From positions 7,557,501 to 7,621,500 of the forward strand of contig JAEOAD010000015.1 of NCBI GenBank assembly GCA_036365145.1: a stretch of DNA of 64,000 nucleotides, in the 5' to 3' direction. The notes below the pieces were generated by a model. The model had not been told where the DNA came from, ran no database searches, and saw only the letters and a program-made list of their open reading frames with translations. The translations under genes and the position numbers were made by a program. Of the stretch, positions 23,556-34,931 are shown piece by piece. The stretch is from Orientallactaga sibirica. Lineage: Eukaryota; Chordata; Mammalia; Rodentia; Dipodidae. Position 1 is the stretch's first letter. Each line of letters opens with the position of its first letter.

Positions 23556-24745
23556 TTCCACCCCTGGCCCCAAAAGATTTATAACTATCACACATTGTAA
23601 ATTGTATTTAGTCCAGTTTCAAAGGTCCCCGTAGTCTTGACTAACTTAAGATACTGAGTCCTGTAAAATCAAACAAGTTGAATACTTTCAACATATAAAG
23701 GCACAGAGTAAACATTTTCAACTGGTATAAGGCATAGCAAGAAAAGACTAGAACCATGTAAACTTAACCATCTTCAGCAGTCATCAAACTTCTGCAGTTC
23801 AAGTTCAATATAACCCGACACTGACAGTCTCCAGATTTTCCAATTCTGTCCCTCCAGTTGGGCAGAGTAGCCAGGGGAAACTTCCATCCCAGGCCAACAC
23901 TGCACTCCATGGTAGCCCTTGCACAGTCCTGGTATATCGAAAACATCTTTAGGTCTCCATGCAAACCACGGTCCATCTTCCAAAGGCTCTTCCCACCTAC
24001 CAGGGCATCACACCTGTCTCATTCCACATTTCAACAGCAGCTCCTGGAACTGTGTGCAATACATGACTAGTCCACACATTTTTCATGCTTCCCAAACTAA
24101 TACCAGGTGTGCAGGACACAGCCATATTCTTAATTTAGGGATGAAATAAACCATAGCCTTGAAAAGCAGGTTCCTTCACCATTCTACTCTTTCCCAAAAG
24201 AGTTTGCATTTCTATCATAATCTTTCCTCAGGCATCTTCTCCATTGTTTTAATGTAAAGCATTTGGGCCCCCTTCCTTAAGATTGCTAATGTATTTCACA
24301 ATAGCAGCTTCAGGACCTAAAACCAGTCTCAGTGCCTGTAATTTTAACTTGCTTGAGGTTTTCCAACTTAAAATCTTAAATCTCTCAGTCTAATATCTTT
24401 AGCCAAATACATCAGTCCATTACAAATTTAACCTTGATCAAACTCTCTGGGCCTGGGCAGCAGAACGCGGCCACCCTTATGCCAGTAGCCCAGTTCCAAC
24501 AAAGTCCTCTGCAGTCTTTCCTTCCCCTTAGAAAGCTCATAAGCCAAGCCTCGAAGTTCAATACTGTCTGCACTTAGAATTCTGAAACTCTCATCAGAAT
24601 AGTCCATAAAAGTTGGCTTACTACTCCAGAAGGCATCTTCAGTTGCAAGCAACAAGTCCATGCCTGTTCCTCCAAAACAAAGGTTCCAAAAGATGAAAAT
24701 CCATATGGTTAGGTTCATCTCAGGCCAGTTCTCGGTACCACTTTC
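23556..24745 (-). pseudogene. Internal region of the LTR element
   Basis: No intact gene. The longest frame, 113 codons at 24428-24769, begins inside the 5' LTR and covers the first 320 internal bases. It lacks any protease, polymerase or envelope motif. Position and length suit a decayed gag-like remnant of MaLR elements, but that is inferred from place, not from motif. Confidence 0.5.
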
Positions 24746-25099
24746 TGTAGCACACAGCTTCAGGTTCACTGAGATGAACTTCCAGACCAGGCACAGTTAT
24801 GGAGGAAGGGATATTTATTATAGCTTACAGATCCAGGGGAAGTTCCATAATGGCAGAAGAAATTAGCCTGCTTTCACAAGACCAAAAACAGAGAGCAAAG
24901 CCAAAAGCCACACAGCACAGCACACCTCAGGAACTCCAGCTAGGCACACTTTGCATATCTTTAGATTGAAATCTCAAACTCACCACCACACTTTAAGATC
25001 TGCCCAGTGACATTGTCTCCAGCCAGGTGGCTGTAGAAGCAAACTATAAACTAATAAAACACTGAATATATTGGGGGACCATCTATTCAAATTACCACA
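24746..25099 (-). repeat. LTR-A, 5' LTR of the element
   Basis: 354 bases, TGTAGCACAC... to ...TTACCACA. Same family as solo copies at 41393, 42155 and 50590. Confidence 0.88.
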
Positions 25100-25190
25100 C
25101 CATCGTTACTGGCATAAGGTAGAATCTCATAGTTGTTTTAATTTATTTTTAATTTGCATTTTCTGATGGTTGGGAATGTTGAATATTTCC

Positions 25191-25213
25191 TTTTTTAACA
25201 GTTTTTAAATACC

Positions 25214-25244
<31 letters not shown>

Positions 25245-25453
25245 TTCATTAGAGAGAGTGAAAGAGGGAGAGAGAGAGAGAGAGAGAGAATGGGTGCACC
25301 AGGGTCTCCAGCCACACACTGCAAAATAACACCAGATGCATATGCCCCCTTTTGCGTCTGGCTTACATGGGTCCTGGAGAGTCAAACCAGGATCCTTTGG
25401 CTTTGCAGGCAAATTCCTTAATTGCTAAGCCATCTCTCCAGCCCTGAATATTT
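25191..25453 (-). mobile_element. tRNA-derived SINE
   Basis: Antisense copy with a TTTA repeat (about 25217-25246) and a long GA tract (25268-25290). Reversed head CTTAATTGCTAAGCCATC at the right. Imperfect flanking duplication TGAATATTT(T)CC. Interrupts L1 ORF2. Confidence 0.9.
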
Positions 25454-25879
25454 TCCTAATGTGTGTTAGCCATTTGTATTTCTTCCTCTGAGAACTCCCT
25501 ATTCAGTTCTCTGCCCCATTTTTGGAGTGGGTTGTTTGACTTTTTTATTATTTAGTTTTTTCAGTTCTTTGTAGATTCTAGATATTAGGCCTCTGTAAGT
25601 GGTATAGCTGGCAAAAATGTTCTCCCATTCTGTGGGTAATCTATTGGCTCTGCTTATGGTACATTTGTCTGTGCAAAAGCTTTTTAGCTTCATAAGATCC
25701 CATTGGTTGAGTGATTTTTAAAATTTCCCCGGCTACTGGGTTTTTGCTCAGGAAGTCTTCTCACTCTTATATCATAGACAGTTCCTCCTATTTTTTTCTT
25801 CCAGTAGTAGAGTTTTGTTTCTTATATTGAGGTCTTCAACCCATTTGGAATTGATTTTTTTGTATGGTGAGAACATAAA

Positions 25880-26375
25880 CATAAAATTAGTGCTGCTCTC
25901 ACCTTTGATCAGAGAAGCTTCTTTTTGTAGATGGCAGTTACTCAAAACTCATCAGAGTTCTGAGAATAAGTGAGGGTTTCCTGCTCAACACAAAATGAGA
26001 CAACTTTATCACATCTTATCATGTCTTATCTTCTAAGACTCAGAGAACATTAAGGAAGGGGCAGGGGAAATAATGAATGAGCAAAAGGAAGGGGAAGAGT
26101 ACTTAGGGACACTATCTTTTGCACATAAAGTAGCATATATTTCATGATCTCACAGTGGCTGTTTTTACAACAATATTGATCTTATCAACATTTTGACATG
26201 GATGATGGAGACAGGAGAAAATGTCATTATAATAGAAGAGGGACTAGTTGTAAAGAAGAAGTGGAAGGGGGTACAAAAAAGATATCAAGAGGATATTATG
26301 ATCAAATTACATCATGCTAATAAAAATGAAAATAATTAAAAATCTAGAAAAGTGAAAAGAGAGCAAAGCAAAATT
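25880..26375 (+). mobile_element. Old rodent L1 (Lx-like) 3'UTR
   Basis: Sense sequence resembling the 3'UTR of older rodent L1s: AGAGAAGCTTCTTTTTGTAG followed by GATGGCAGTTAC near 25912, and the end GATATTATGATCAAATTACATC...GCTAATAAAAATGAAAATAA. Similarity recalled from Lx-type elements; no ORF2 attached. Confidence 0.6.
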
Positions 26376-27867
26376 ACAAAATACAAGAGAGTAGTGTGCT
26401 TTAGCTACATTGCTCCAGAGCAGTTTGTTACTGTTTGGCTTCTTTACACGGAGTCTAAGAGGAGGAGCTGGTTATTAGTGCATATATTTTAGGGAGTTTT
26501 CTATTTTAATTGACAGGTATTCTATATTCTATATAACTTTATAAAAGCTTTTCTTTACTGTGCATGATGCACTGATTTTAATGATATACACACCCAATTA
26601 TGCATAGACATAAGATGGTAAATGGTATATTCCCCTAAAAGTTCACTCAGGGGACACCGTTTGCCTTATTGTGCATGCTCCCAAACCCAGTCCAGACCAG
26701 ATGGGGCACCTGTCCTCTGATTCCGGCTATATCTTTGAACATATTTGAATAGAAACTGGGCATTCCCAAGTGGTTGCTATGAGGAATAACACTTGTTGTT
26801 TAAAGTGGGGTATACATGAAGCTAGGTGCAGGTAGGGGTCTCAGTTTGAAAGCATGTTGCTAGTTGCATTGTGAGGAAAGCAATGTGTTTATTGCCCAAG
26901 TTGTGCCCACAGGTTACTAAGTTATTTCCCTGTCTTTGCATGCCTCAGTAGTTAGCACTTTCTTGGAATAATTTTACTTCTCTAAGATCATCTCATATGT
27001 TACTCATGTGTCCCTGTCCCCAGTGACTGGCAGATGAATTGGTTGCAATTGTTTGGAGGGAAGTATATACTGTAAATGGTATTGGTTTAGTATGAAAGTG
27101 AGGTCTGTGAGAGACACTAACCTTGACTCCTGCAGCTTAGCTTGGGAAAGAGGGTCTAACTCCTGTGGTGAGAAGAATGCTCTTTGCCTGAGAGAGTGAT
27201 GAAGCATGATGCAACTTCATCATCAGCAAATAGTCACTTCTTTGGGAGTAGCTTAGAGTCATCAGAAGTCTAATTATGGCCTACTCACAGAAAAACCAGG
27301 CCTGAATCCTAAAGATTTGATTGGCAGGTAGTGGAAATTCAAGATGGAAGTTGTTGCCAAGTTAGTATGGTTGAGTATTGGGGCAATGAAGCAATGGTCA
27401 GCCATGCTTCTTCTTGTTTATCAGAGCCTGTCATTGTGCCAGATGGATACAGAACATATGTACAAACTGTAAGAAATGTCAGGAAGCTGTTTCCTAGTCA
27501 ATCAGGACATGTGATATTATTGAATGCGATCCTCTCAGGTGCTGCTGTGGAGAGAAGGTGCAATGTATTCAAGGCCTGGACACTCTATACTTCATCAGTG
27601 ATCTCATACCTGGTTTCAGCTTTCGTTTCTTTTCTGGTTTCTCCAGTTGGTTCATTGATGAAATATCCACACAGTAGGGCACTTGCCCAGAGGACGAGAA
27701 GAGATGTTCCAAGAGGAGCAACTTTATCCTTGTGTCTTTAGTCCCTGGTGTCTTTCTATTTTTGTTCCAAAAATACTTTTTTTTTTTCTTTTTCTTGTTG
27801 TGTCCTGGGTTTAGAGCACATGTCACACTGGGCTTGTATTTTTCCTCTATTGAAACAAATAAAAATC
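26376..27867. other. Unassigned sequence, includes a 136-codon frame
   Basis: No repeat family recognised. The frame 27331-27741 (plus, 136 codons) is one of the longest non-L1 frames here. Its product has no motif, signal peptide or composition that I recognise, and I see no acceptor/donor pair framing it as an exon. A chance frame is likelier. Confidence 0.35.
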
Positions 27868-28218
27868 TCTTTTGCATGTGTATGTGTACATGGTGTCCAT
27901 GTGTGTGTATATGCATGTTTGGGTGTGTGTGGGTGCACACGTGAGCACATGCTGGTGGAGACTGACATTAAGTGCCATCCTGAGTTGCTGTCCACTTTAT
28001 TTACTGAGACAGGGTCTCTCAGTTGAATCCAGATTAAACTATTTGGCTAGTCTAACTAGCCAGCTTCTCCAGATTTCCAATCACACCTGCCCCCCAAAGT
28101 GCTGTGATTATAGGAAAGCTACACACCCACCTGGCATTTATCTGGGTGCTTGGGATCTGAAATGACTCATACATTTGTGTGACAAACACTTTACCCATTG
28201 AACTGTCTTCCCCAGCCA
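27868..28218 (-). mobile_element. B4-like composite SINE
   Basis: Left end is GT/CATG-rich (GTGTGTATATGCATG). The middle has ACTGAGACAGGGTCTCTCA and the B1-like TGCTGTGATTATAGG. The right end is the reversed tRNA head (ACTTTACCCATTGAACTGTC). Old and diverged. Confidence 0.65.
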
Positions 28219-29570
28219 CTAAGGAGTTTTTGCTTATCCCCAGTGGAAAAAAGCGTGAAGCAATGAAGTCTGTACCTGCTGTAGCCCCTCCTGAGTGGTG
28301 CTATACCATTATACGAAGGGTGGTACCAGGGCCCAAATGCCAAGTGACTGCACTTAGTGCCAATGGGCAGAAACCTGAGACTTTCAAGGCATATAGCTTG
28401 TACAGATGTGTATTCATTTCTTTTGCTAAAATCCCAGTTAGTTTGTATATAAATTGATCTTTGAAGGGTTATCTTTGTTGGCAAGGCATTCACTATATAA
28501 GAAATGATATTCTCATGGCCAAAAGGTTTTATAACAAAACAGGAAGCTATCGAGACTATAGATATTGGTAGGGAATATGATGGAATTGAGTACTTACCTA
28601 AGATTAGAAACACTGAGGGAGGTGGCTAAACCTTTTCTGTGGTTTCACAGAATTGTGTTTGTTGCCTGAAATTTGTCAGGAATCTCCTTCTTCTGAGGTG
28701 CAGGCCTCTAATTTCAGTTATGTTTTGGACTGGTTAGCAGAGGTGCATTGATAAGGCACTGGGGTCCCCACAGCATTTATTTATGTGGGTCAATGGAGAA
28801 AACGTGTTTTTCCAGTCAATTAATCCAAAGGGGATTAAAGTCACAAACAAGGATGTGACAATTGTCATTTTGTCTTGCTGTCTCTGAATGCAGAGGTACA
28901 AGAAGACTAAGGTAATGAGCTAGAAGATGTGGTGGAGTCACCCATGATCTCATCTGATCACAGAGGAAAACAGGTTGTTTGAGGCTGAAGTTCACAAAAC
29001 CTGGGACCAACTGCCAAAATGGATTTGGATGTCAACATGGCTTGCAGTGTGGGGGCTGACATGGAGAGATTGTTTTAGAAATAAAGATTTATGATCAATT
29101 GAAAATAAGTTCTCTGATTAAGATTATAAATCAAAGCCAAGTTAAATAAAGAATGAAACCCAGTCTGTATTAGTGTGCCAAGTGCATCTTGGGATTTATT
29201 TAAAAATTTGCTTTTTGAAAGAACTATTTACTTCAGCCTTTCAGGGGTTAACCATGCCATTTAAAAAGTAGAACTTCATTATGGATAATTTTGAGCATAC
29301 ACAAAAGTAAACAGAGTATTTGCCTGAATATCCCAGTACTCATAAGTCCTGACTGACCTGACTGATACCACCCTTTCCGTATCCCCCTCCTTCACATATT
29401 ATTTTGACACAACTCTCATAAATCACATAATTTCATCTATAAATATTTCAGTGTATTTCACTCAAAGAAAAAGCATTACTCCTGTAATAAGCCAGATAAA
29501 TGTTTTGTTCATCATTTGATGTGCAAGGTTATAATTAAGACAATCTTGACTCCTCTTGGGATATAGACCC
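28219..29570. other. Unassigned sequence
   Basis: No gene recognised. A 140-codon minus frame (28191-28613) begins in unique sequence and runs into the SINE at its end; no motif. 29265-29470 resembles an old mammalian dispersed repeat (AAGTAAACAGAGTA...CATAATTTCATCTATAAATATTTCAG) whose family I cannot name with certainty. Confidence 0.35.
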
Positions 29571-29591
29571 AAGATAGATAGATAGAGATAG

Positions 29592-29639
<48 letters not shown>

Positions 29640-29640
29640 C
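29571..29640. repeat. (GATA)n microsatellite
   Basis: About 17 GATA units with two GAGATA interruptions near 29584-29594, the rest perfect. Confidence 0.95.
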
Positions 29641-30284
29641 AGCCTTTTGTGTTTCCAAATTAGAAATACAAATGACAAATTGAGTTGAAAGTGATGTAAT
29701 GTGTTGGGAGGACCACTCAGTGAGCAGAGGATGGTCAGCCACCCAGATTATACTAGCTAGGCCACTTAGCATCAAGTCAACTTAAGTTACTAAATGCAGA
29801 GGAGGAGAAGAGAAATGAAGAGGTTTGGTATGGTCAAAGGAAAGAGGTGGGTTTTCGTTTGAAACACGCATTCATTGTCTGTAATAGGGCATAATGGGCC
29901 AAGTAAGAAGAGGAACAACGCAAATGTGGTCAGCACAAACAGGAGATGTGCTTCCCTGTATCAGAGGCCTACTATACAGAGCCAGGCTGGAAAGATTTTG
30001 CAGATGGTGAGCATCCTAGGTCTTGCACGCATTTCTACCTTCCCCTACTCTGTCCTTGAAGTCCAAGGTTAGCTATATGGTGGGGAGGAGAGCCATACGA
30101 CGATCTAGAGGCTGTTTCCAGGGCAGGGTGAAGTGCTCCCCTTTCTACTGCATGTGCTCAGCAATCCTATGGTGGTGTTCTTGCTTCTATTTTCCAATGG
30201 GTATGCTGGCACAGAGGCAGCTGAAGAGAGCAGAGTTTACAGGGTTACAGGTGCAATCAAGGACAAACCATTGATGTCATACCC
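29641..30284. other. Unassigned sequence
   Basis: No gene or repeat recognised. Overlapping 65- to 83-codon frames on the plus strand are short and featureless. Confidence 0.4.
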
Positions 30285-30616
30285 TGTTGTAGTCAGGTTC
30301 ACATTTCTGGCAGAAGACATCCGAGTAAGAGCAGCTTGAGGGAAGAATGGGTTTATTTTGGCTTACAGACTTGAGGGGAAGCTCCATGTTGGCAGGGGAA
30401 AATGATGGCATGAGCCAAGGGTGGACATCACCTCCTGACCAACATCAGTTGGACAACAGCAGCAGCAGAGTGTGCCAAACATAGGCAAGGGATACTCATA
30501 AGCCCTCCCAACAACACACTGCCTCCAGGAGGCTCCAATTCCCAAACTGCCATGAGCTGGGTACCTAGCATTCAGAACACCTAAATTTATGGGGAGACCT
30601 GAATCAAACCACCACA
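30285..30616 (-). mobile_element. Solo LTR-B (MaLR-like)
   Basis: Antisense LTR about 332 bases, TGTTGTAGTCAGG... to ...CAAACCACCACA. Inside are TTTATTTTGGCTTACAGAC and GGGGAAGCTCCATG, typical of this family. No clear target duplication remains (TACCC against CCCCC). Related to the split copy at 41882-42624. Confidence 0.8.
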
Positions 30617-30657
30617 CCCCCTATAAGTTTACCCCTTTCAGAATTGGGCTTCATCCC

Positions 30658-30837
30658 TTTCATTCAGTTTTTTTTTGGGGGGGGGAAGGTTTCGAGGTTG
30701 GGTCTCACTGTAGCCCAGGATGCCCTGGAATTCACTATGTAGTCTCAGGGTGGCCTTAAACTCATTGCCATCTTCCTACCTCTGCCTCCCTAGTTCTGGG
30801 ATTAAAGGCATTCACCACCACATCCAGCTCATTCAGT
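30658..30837 (-). mobile_element. B1 SINE
   Basis: Antisense B1 starting with a T/G run, then GGTTGGGTCTCACTGTAGCC, GGAATTCACTATGTAGTCTC and GGGATTAAAGGCATTCACCA. Target duplication TCATTCAGT at 30660-30668 and 30829-30837. Confidence 0.9.
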
Positions 30838-30844
30838 CTTTAGT

Positions 30845-30858
30845 TTTTTTAATATATT

Positions 30859-30898
<40 letters not shown>

Positions 30899-30983
30899 GA
30901 GAGAGAGATAGAAAGGGTACACCAGGGTCTCCAGCCCCTGCAAATGATCTCCAGATGCATGTGCCCCTTGTGCATCTGGCCCC
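30845..30983 (-). mobile_element. tRNA-derived SINE, head missing
   Basis: Antisense tail and body only: a (TTTA)n run (about 30858-30897), GAGAGAGATAG, CACCAGGGTCTCCAGCC and TGTGCATCTGGC. It stops before the tRNA head, so it is 5'-truncated. Confidence 0.85.
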
Positions 30984-31004
30984 TCAGTCTTTAATTTTGT
31001 GTGT

Positions 31005-31482
31005 TTGTATGGTGTATATGCTGGAGTTCAGAGGATAACTTCAGAGTGTTGTTACTCTCTTACTTTTTTTTAGACAGAGGGTCTCTCTTGTTTTGTTTTT
31101 TTTTTTAAATTAATTAATTAATTTATTTGCAAGCAGAGAGAGAGATAGAAGAGAGGCAGACAGAGAAAGAATGGGCATGCCAGGGCCTCTAGCCACTGCA
31201 AATGAACTCCAGATGCATGTGCCCCTCGTGCATCTGGCTTACGTGGGTCCTGGAGAATCGAACTGGGATCCTTTGGCTTCACAGGCAAACGCCTTAACCG
31301 CTAAGCCATTTTTCCAGCCCTCTCTTGTTGACTTGCACACTGGAAAGGTCAGAGTATCTAGACTGTGAACATCAGGATATTTGAACTTTGACAGACACTT
31401 GCACTTTTTGCTGAGGATCTGAACTCTGGTTGGCAGGCTTGCAAGACTAGTGCCTTTAACCTCAAAGCCATCTCTCCAGCCC
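31005..31482 (-). mobile_element. B4-like composite SINE, split by a younger SINE
   Basis: Left part 31005-31092 (GT-rich, CAGAGGATAACTTCAGAGTG, GACAGAGGGTCTCTCTTG) continues at 31320-31482 (TCTTGTTGACTTGC ... CCTTTAACCTCAAAGCCATC). The insert is the tRNA-SINE at 31093-31319. Confidence 0.75.
31083..31329 (-). mobile_element. tRNA-derived SINE nested in B4-like SINE
   Basis: Antisense, element 31093-31319. Well preserved head in reverse (CGCCTTAACCGCTAAGCC), suggesting a younger copy. Target duplication CTCTCTTGTT on both sides. Confidence 0.92.
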
Positions 31483-32490
31483 CCATCTAATTCTTGAATT
31501 CCAACTATGAGCCATTCTGTGATGGTACTATTAAGCAACACTGTTTTTGCATAAACCCCTAAAGGGATGCCCAAGGCCCTAATGCCCACAAGGCTGTGGT
31601 TTCTGAGGATTGACTTCAATCATCTTCACTTCTTGGTTTGGAATAAGAACCATCACCATCTCCAGAAGTGCAGGGAATGTTCCATCAGAAAGTTACACAA
31701 TGAGGCCCAGATCTAAGGCTGATTTAACTTTTGGCCTCTCAATTGCCACCTGTAGAAAAGAACAGTAGTAATGTCACTTGTCTCTGTCATAATTAGATGT
31801 TTTATTACTTTTATTATTGTAATTATTTAAGGTGTCATTGTATTAATATGTCAAGTTTGTCATTGTTCTGCTTCTTTTAGTGGCAGAATGTTACTAAATC
31901 CAATAGCTAAGAGAAAATGAACATATGGCATTGGCTGGTGTAACTTAAATGAGGACCACTCCTCCCACCCTCCTTTCTCTGAAGGATGTGTAAATAATCT
32001 TCCTGATAATTAGTTAGAACAACACCAATGCTAAATTCATTATCATTTTGATGTTCTGGCCCCAACCCAATTCTTCCTGAGTGGGCTGACTGCAGTTTTT
32101 CTTTCCCCGACTTTCTTTCCCCAAAGACACAGAATATTCACAAGACACAAGATTTTCCTCTATAAAGACTTGCCCCCTAAAATCCAGGTGTTATTAATGG
32201 ATTCTCAGTCCCTCCTAGAAATTATTGGCCCACACAGCAGACACTATTTAAAAGCCATACATTCATCTAAAGGCCTTTGAGTATACCTGCTTGTCCTTTC
32301 TGTTTTTTCTTCTGTCCTTGGCTATGTGCACTATATATAGAAAGTGACATAATAGTGTTTAGTACTATTTGACACTGTGTTGCTTTTATATTGTCTTGCC
32401 AACTTTATGATGGATTGGAAGAAATTGAAACTCATTTATAAAATCCTCAAGTATTTCAGAGTAAATCGTTTCTTTCAACAAAGAGTTCTG
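31483..32490. other. Unassigned sequence
   Basis: No gene recognised. AT-rich, with no frame above 100 codons lying wholly inside. The 126-codon minus frame 31239-31619 covers SINE sequence. Confidence 0.4.
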
Positions 32491-32860
32491 GGGCTGGAGA
32501 GGTGGTTCAATGGTTAAGAACACTTCCTGTGAAAGCAAGAGATCTATGGAGGCTTAAATTTCTGCTTAAGCTTAATCCCTAGGACATGCATAAACAGTTG
32601 GACATCATTATGCATGTCTGTAACTCTAGTCATGTGGGGAGTAGAGACTGGAGAATAGTCAGGGCTTGGGAGAAAAATGCAAGCTCTGGGATCATTAAGA
32701 ATCTCTGGATCAAGTAAGAATGAGTAGAAGATCAATGGATGCAAACAATGGACACTCTTTTCTGCCCACTGCAGATGAGTGCACAGGATGCCACATGGGC
32801 ACATACATATACATATGCTACCACCACCACCACCACACATACACTGTAAAAAATAACATT
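32491..32860 (+). mobile_element. B4-like composite SINE
   Basis: Sense copy with tRNA-type head GGGGCTGGAGAGGTGGTTCA, then TGCATGTCTGTAACTCTAGT (B1-like part), ending in a CA- and (ACC)n-rich tail at 32817-32845. Diverged. Confidence 0.6.
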
Positions 32861-32865
32861 TCAGG

Positions 32866-33028
32866 GTTGGGGAGATGGATCAGTGAGTACAGTGCTTGCT
32901 GTACCAGAAAGAAGACTTGACTTTGGATCCCTAGCAAACCCGTAAAAGACACGTGTAGCACATATCTGTAATCTTAGTGCTGGGGATGGGGATTCCCAGT
33001 ACTTGCTAGCTAGCTAGTCAAGCCAATT

Positions 33029-33074
<46 letters not shown>
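32866..33074 (+). mobile_element. B4-like composite SINE with (CA)n tail
   Basis: Sense copy: GGTTGGGGAGATGGATCAGT head, CATATCTGTAATCTTAGTGC body, then about 20 CA units at 33034-33074, the expected tail of this family. Confidence 0.7.
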
Positions 33075-33075
<1 letters not shown>

Positions 33076-33122
33076 ATGCAAACACATGCACATACCATAT
33101 GCATACAGATACAAAAGACCAC

Positions 33123-33255
33123 AAGTGTTCATTTTTTATTTATTGACCAATTTGCTGAGTGTCTACCATGTGGCAAACCCTTTGCTAGGAATACTGGAAA
33201 ATATAAAGGTCAAAAACTCAAGTTTCTATCCACAAAAAGCTTATATCTGGATAGT
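33123..33255 (-). repeat. L2 LINE 3' end relic
   Basis: Antisense L2 tail: TTTGCTGAGTGTCTACCATG, TGGCAAACCCTTTGCTAGGA, then AAGCTTATATCTGG corresponding to the usual 'gagcttacattctag'. Order correct. Confidence 0.65.
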
Positions 33256-33944
33256 AGGAAAACAAGCAGTGGAATTAAACTCTGGAAATTTTGCTGCTCT
33301 GTATGTTTCACATCTATGTAATGACAACCCACTGGATGGCACCATTAAAATGGTCAAAAAATATTTTTAAAAAGCTGTGGGAACACAAAGGAGTGCTGCA
33401 TTTTTTTCTGGAAGCATGAGCATAGCTTCCTTCCTGGCTTTGTTTGATTCTCATCACTCCACATGCTTCCTGCATAGGCAACCCCTTCATGCCCTGCGTC
33501 TGCTAACTCTTGCTTACACTTCAGAGTTCTTATGCTTCTCAAAGGGGGAGTGATCAGCCTTATGATGACATATGTCTCATATTCCCCTTCTATGACACAA
33601 TGATCATGTCTTATGCCTTTGGATGTCTAGTCTGAAGGATTCCAAAGTTTTTCCAGAAATGTCTCTGAAAAAAAAAAAAACGAGGGTTACCACGTGTAAT
33701 GCATCTCGCTCCACCCCTTTGTTTCTTTCCAGCTGGCAAGGCCATGTGAGCCAGGAACTATGAGTCCTGATGGTGCCTGAGAGGTGTTTGGGACTTTCTG
33801 AATCGCAGGACAGTCCTAAACTTGACAGGGAACATGAGCAAACATGGATATGAAGGCCTTTATACCCAGGTCTTCTCTCAGCCATGCTGTAGATAGGCAG
33901 AGGAAAGGGACTGATGGCTCCTAGGGCTGATGGTGAAATTTGGG
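33256..33944. other. Unassigned sequence
   Basis: No gene recognised. Short A run at 33668-33680. Confidence 0.4.
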
Positions 33945-34168
33945 AACCAGCACTTCTTTTAAAAAATATTTTATTTTTATTTATTTATGAGAGAGAAAGA
34001 GAGAGACAGATAGAATGGGCATGCCAGGGCCTCTAGCGATGCAAATGAACCCCAGATGCATGTGCCACCATGTGCATCTGTCTTAGGTGGGTACTGGGGA
34101 AGTAAACCTAGGTCCTTAGGCTTCATAGGCAAGAGCCTTAACAAGCAAGGCCCAAACCAGCACTTCTT
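33945..34168 (-). mobile_element. tRNA-derived SINE with target duplication
   Basis: Antisense, element 33959-34154. Perfect 14-base duplication AACCAGCACTTCTT at 33945-33958 and 34155-34168. The reversed head is decayed (AGAGCCTTAACAAGCAAGG). Confidence 0.93.
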
Positions 34169-34384
34169 GCTTAAAACCACTAGAGCAAGGCACAGGGCAT
34201 CCCTGTCTTCCTCTATCTCCCTGATCTTCTTCCTAGAATTGGTGTCTTACCCCCACTACAACTTTAGCCAAGATTACTCAGCACATTGTATAACGTTCAT
34301 AAAACATGAGTGGATATGCTTGCCCTCAAATCCAATTCAGACTGTTGCATCCCTTGTCTAACACACCTACCTGTGGATTTGCCC

Positions 34385-34795
34385 CAAGGATGACTTTACG
34401 GTGGCTTACAAAGTCCTAACATTCTTGCTCCCAGCCTCTTCTCCAGCCTGTCTTCCTCATTCCCCTGTCACACTTAGTATGATCTGCAATGGCCCCACCT
34501 TTGGGCCTCGCTGTCTCTTGCCACTTTCCACTCTCTACACCTGGTAGCATGAGGCTCTGAGACCCAACACTGGCTCTGTATTGGAGCCTTCTCTCACTTC
34601 TCCAGCCAGGGTTACACCCTCATATGGGCTTTAGTGCTGGCTCTAATTACCATGTTTTATTATCATTATGTTTAAATGTGTATTATGATGATCCATCAGG
34701 CAGAGAGAGAAGGGATTACTTTCTCATCCATCATAGACACTCAGGTACCTAGCTGAATGTTCTGCTAAGTGTTTGTTAACGTAAGTAGAAAGGAG
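34385..34795 (+). repeat. L2 LINE relic, sense
   Basis: Follows L2 3' end order: CTTACAAAGTCCTAAC, then CTCTTGCCACTTTCCACTC, then AGACACTCAGGTACCTAGCT and TGCTAAGTGTTTGTTAACG. The last corresponds to the familiar 'cagtgcctggcacatag...aaatgtttgttga' tail. Diverged. Confidence 0.65.
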
Positions 34796-34834
34796 CTTAG
34801 ATCTTAGAGTCTCTCCTAGTTTAATTCCTCTTAA

Positions 34835-34931
34835 ATTCATTTACTGACACATGCAATGCATTTGCTCCTGCGCAAACATTTACTGAGTACCTACTATGTG
34901 GGAACTCCCGCCCTCTCTCTCTCTCTCTCTA
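34835..34931 (-). repeat. L2 3' end relic and (CT)n
   Basis: AAACATTTACTGAGTACCTA and CTATGTGGGA match the antisense L2 tail. It is followed by a short (CT)n run at 34914-34931. Confidence 0.6.

Larger units (their letters stand above)
23200..25104 (-). mobile_element. Short MaLR-like LTR retrotransposon, two LTRs
   Basis: Complete small LTR element inside L1 ORF2. LTRs are at 23205-23555 and 24746-25099, with about 1.19 kb between them. Perfect 5-base target duplication CCATC (23200-23204 and 25100-25104), the length expected for ERVL/MaLR elements. In element sense it runs right to left. A primer-site region directly follows the 5' LTR (sense ...GGTACCGAGAACTGG, MaLR-like), and a purine-rich tract (reverse of CCACCCCTGGCCCCAAAAG) precedes the 3' LTR. 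No pol or env signature seen; non-autonomous. Confidence 0.88.
21137..25870 (-). mobile_element. Second L1-B element, split by three insertions
   Basis: Antisense L1-B: 3'UTR 21137-22450, then ORF2 C-terminal half 22460-25870, where it is 5'-truncated before the reverse transcriptase. ORF2 is interrupted by a tRNA-SINE (22964-23177), an LTR element (23205-25099) and another tRNA-SINE (25191-25444). The flanking ORF2 sequence joins up correctly once each insertion and its duplication are removed. Pseudogenic. Confidence 0.85.

Noticed and set aside
24428..24769. 113-codon frame in the LTR element as a possible host or viral gene
   Set aside because: It starts within the LTR and has no recognisable motif; best seen as a decayed internal region.
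28191..28613. 140-codon minus frame
   Set aside because: No motif; its end lies in a SINE and no splice or promoter evidence exists. Kept only as a note in the regional entry.
29571..29640. Regular repeat that could suggest a CRISPR-like array
   Set aside because: It is a plain GATA microsatellite without spacers, in mammalian DNA.
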